Source: Amorphoplanes friuliensis DSM 7358
Lineage (GTDB): Bacteria > Actinomycetota > Actinomycetes > Mycobacteriales > Micromonosporaceae
Direction of reading: 5' to 3'
Assembly (NCBI RefSeq): GCF_000494755.1
Contig: NC_022657.1
Coordinates: 5,184,001-5,248,000, forward strand
Length of the DNA: 64,000 nt
A program made the translations under genes and the position numbers. The notes below the pieces were generated by a model that had not been told where the DNA came from, made no database searches, and saw nothing but the letters and a program-made list of their open reading frames with translations. Numbering within the stretch: position 1 is the stretch's first letter; each line of letters opens with the position of its first letter. Positions 62,652-64,000 of this stretch are shown one piece after another.

Positions 62652-64000
62652 TTGACGGAGACCCGCGCCAGGTCGTACGTGCCGCGCCAGCCGTCCGGCA
62701 CCGCGTTCCTGACGTTCTTGCCGTACAGGTAGACGTCCTTCTCGTGGGTGAGCGGGACGACCAGGGCGAGCTCGCCGAGCTTGGCGTCGAGCGCACCCCA
62801 GCGCTTCGCGGCCGCGGCGGGGTCGGTCAGGGCGTTGATCGCGTCGATCTCGGTGTTGACCGCCGGGTCGTCGTACTGCGCGAGGTTGAAGTTGCCACCG
62901 CCGGTGATGATCTGGCGCCCGTCGAAGATCGGGATCAGGAACGGACCACCGGACGGCCAGTCGGCGCCCCAGCTCTGCAGCGACAGACCCGGCTGGGTGG
63001 ACGGTTTGCCGGTGACGTCGCGGTAGGTCGCGCTGTCGATCGCGGTCAGCGTCACCGTGACACCGGCCTGCTTGAACGCGTCCTGCACGGCGGCGGCGAC
63101 CTTCGGGCCGAGACCGTTGGCGTCGTCGTTCTCGTGGGCCAGCTCGATGCTCAGCGGACCACCCAGCAGCTCCTTGGCCTTGGCCGGATCGCCGGTCTCC
63201 CCGGCCGGGAAGAAGTCGTACGGCTGGTGCCCGAGCGCCGCCTGCGGGGGCAGGAACGTGGTCGAGGGTCCCGCGACCGCGCTGCCACCGAGGGCGTTGA
63301 CGACGGAGGTGCGATTGATCGCGTACGAGAGGGCCTGCCTGATCTCGAGGTCGTCGAAGGGCTTCTTTTTGGTGTTGAAGGCCAGGTAGATCGTCGACGG
63401 GAACTCGCCGCGGGCCACACGTTTGTCCAGCTCGGAGCCCGTGCCGAGCTGGGCGAGCTGCTCGGGGCCGACCACCGCATCGGTGGTGACGGCGTTCGCG
63501 TCCGCACCGGCGCCGGTGGTGATCCGCTGGTTGATGACCGCGGCGTCCAGCCCGGCGGTTACGTCGATCTTGTCGGGGCAGGCGTACCGCAGGGTGTCGG
63601 TCTCGCGCTTCCAGTGCGGATTGCGGACGAGCTGCAGGGTCTTCTTCTTCTCGTACGACGCCACCATGTACGGCCCGCTGGAGAGCGGGTGGTTCTCGTA
63701 GTCGGCGCCCTTGTCCTTGGCCTTGGGCACCGGCGCGAACTGGGTGGCCGTGGCCAGGAACGGGAAGTCACCCTCGGGCTTGCGCAGCTTGAAGACGATC
63801 GTCCTGTCGTCCGGCGTCTCGATGGATTTCAGACCGTCCGGCTGCTTGTACGGCCCCTGGTAATCGGCCGCATCGACCAGCCAGTCCCGCAGGTACGGCG
63901 CCCCGCCGGGCAGCTCGGGTGCGAAGGACCGCTCGATGCCGTACTTCACGTCGGCGGCGGTGATCGGCGTCCCGTCCTCGAAGAAGATGCCGTCCCGCAG
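62648..64000 (-). CDS. Peptide ABC importer substrate-binding protein (N-terminus outside window)
   Basis: The C-terminal 450 residues of an SBP_bac_5-family binding protein. The frame stays open to the right edge, so the signal peptide is not seen. Family sequence includes FEDGTPITAADVKYGIER at the left of the visible part, DDRTIVFKLRKPEGDFPFL, SGPYMVASYEKKKTLQLVRN, and LEIRQALSYAINRTSVVNAL. It delivers peptides or nickel-like ligands to the permeases and ATPase encoded downstream, with which it forms an operon. Confidence 0.93.
   Translation of the reverse strand: MRDGIFFEDGTPITAADVKYGIERSFAPELPGGAPYLRDWLVDAADYQGPYKQPDGLKSIETPDDRTIVFKLRKPEGDFPFLATATQFAPVPKAKDKGADYENHPLSSGPYMVASYEKKKTLQLVRNPHWKRETDTLRYACPDKIDVTAGLDAAVINQRITTGAGADANAVTTDAVVGPEQLAQLGTGSELDKRVARGEFPSTIYLAFNTKKKPFDDLEIRQALSYAINRTSVVNALGGSAVAGPSTTFLPPQAALGHQPYDFFPAGETGDPAKAKELLGGPLSIELAHENDDANGLGPKVAAAVQDAFKQAGVTVTLTAIDSATYRDVTGKPSTQPGLSLQSWGADWPSGGPFLIPIFDGRQIITGGGNFNLAQYDDPAVNTEIDAINALTDPAAAAKRWGALDAKLGELALVVPLTHEKDVYLYGKNVRNAVPDGWRGTYDLARVSVK

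Overview
The window is high-GC, densely packed actinobacterial DNA. Coding regions use GTG starts often, third codon positions are almost all G or C, and many genes overlap by ATGA or GTGA. The gene types (DUF5753-type XRE regulators with a DUF397 partner, PF04672/DUF574 methyltransferases, GPP34, DUF6230/DUF6114, GlgE, TIGR03089, SigE-like ECF factors) point to a mycelial actinomycete of the Micromonosporaceae type, for example Actinoplanes or a relative. The genus is inference. No rRNA, tRNA, CRISPR array, transposase or phage gene was recognised.

Layout. 1-1507: end of a sugar ABC importer (two permeases). 1561-3987: glycogen phosphorylase. 4107-8726: a secreted DUF5666-like protein, a small membrane protein, and two adjacent sensor histidine kinases without a response regulator. 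9141-11439: DUF6230 and DUF6114 envelope proteins, the second apparently interrupted by a one-base frame change. 11456-18893: SagB-like oxidoreductase, short UvrA-like ATPase, DUF1992, PEP-mutase-like lyase with a divergent ArsR-like regulator, and SDR with a divergent XRE/MmyB regulator. 18928-22580: ABC exporter divergent from an OmpR-type two-component system. 22672-24885: secreted GH30 glycosidase with a CBM6. 24928-31004: ECF sigma factor with a membrane partner, TIGR03089, XRE, PF04672 methyltransferase, DeoR regulator, DUF4406 and YbaK, plus an intergenic array of small hairpins. 31068-34932: CHASE-domain kinase and an L-lactate permease with a large repeat insertion.

34933-40500 is visibly lower in GC in places. 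It holds a GNAT-like protein, an APC amino-acid permease, GPP34, XRE plus DUF397, and an ornithine-decarboxylase-like enzyme starting with TTG. 41282-44453: secreted proteins, an orphan sugar-binding lipoprotein and a second PF04672 methyltransferase. 44564-50851: hybrid PAS kinase, phosphotransferase, YncE-like beta-propeller and GlgE. 50897-57642: NarL-type two-component system divergent from a MacB/FtsX-type ABC exporter whose last gene is a cNMP-binding thioredoxin-reductase-like flavoprotein. 57645-59183: TetR repressor divergent from a NAD-dependent epimerase, with two near-identical operators between them. 59171-64000: a dipeptide/oligopeptide ABC importer cut by the window end.

How they fit together. 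Storage and trehalose-linked glucan metabolism (GlgP, GlgE), sugar and peptide uptake, and a high density of sensory genes (six histidine kinases, two response regulators, one ECF factor, seven one-component regulators) are the themes. The points most worth a second look are the DUF6114 frame change, the exporter-flavoprotein operon, the repeat insertion in the lactate permease, the hairpin array at 30.24-30.41 kb, and the XRE/DUF397/ODC segment.
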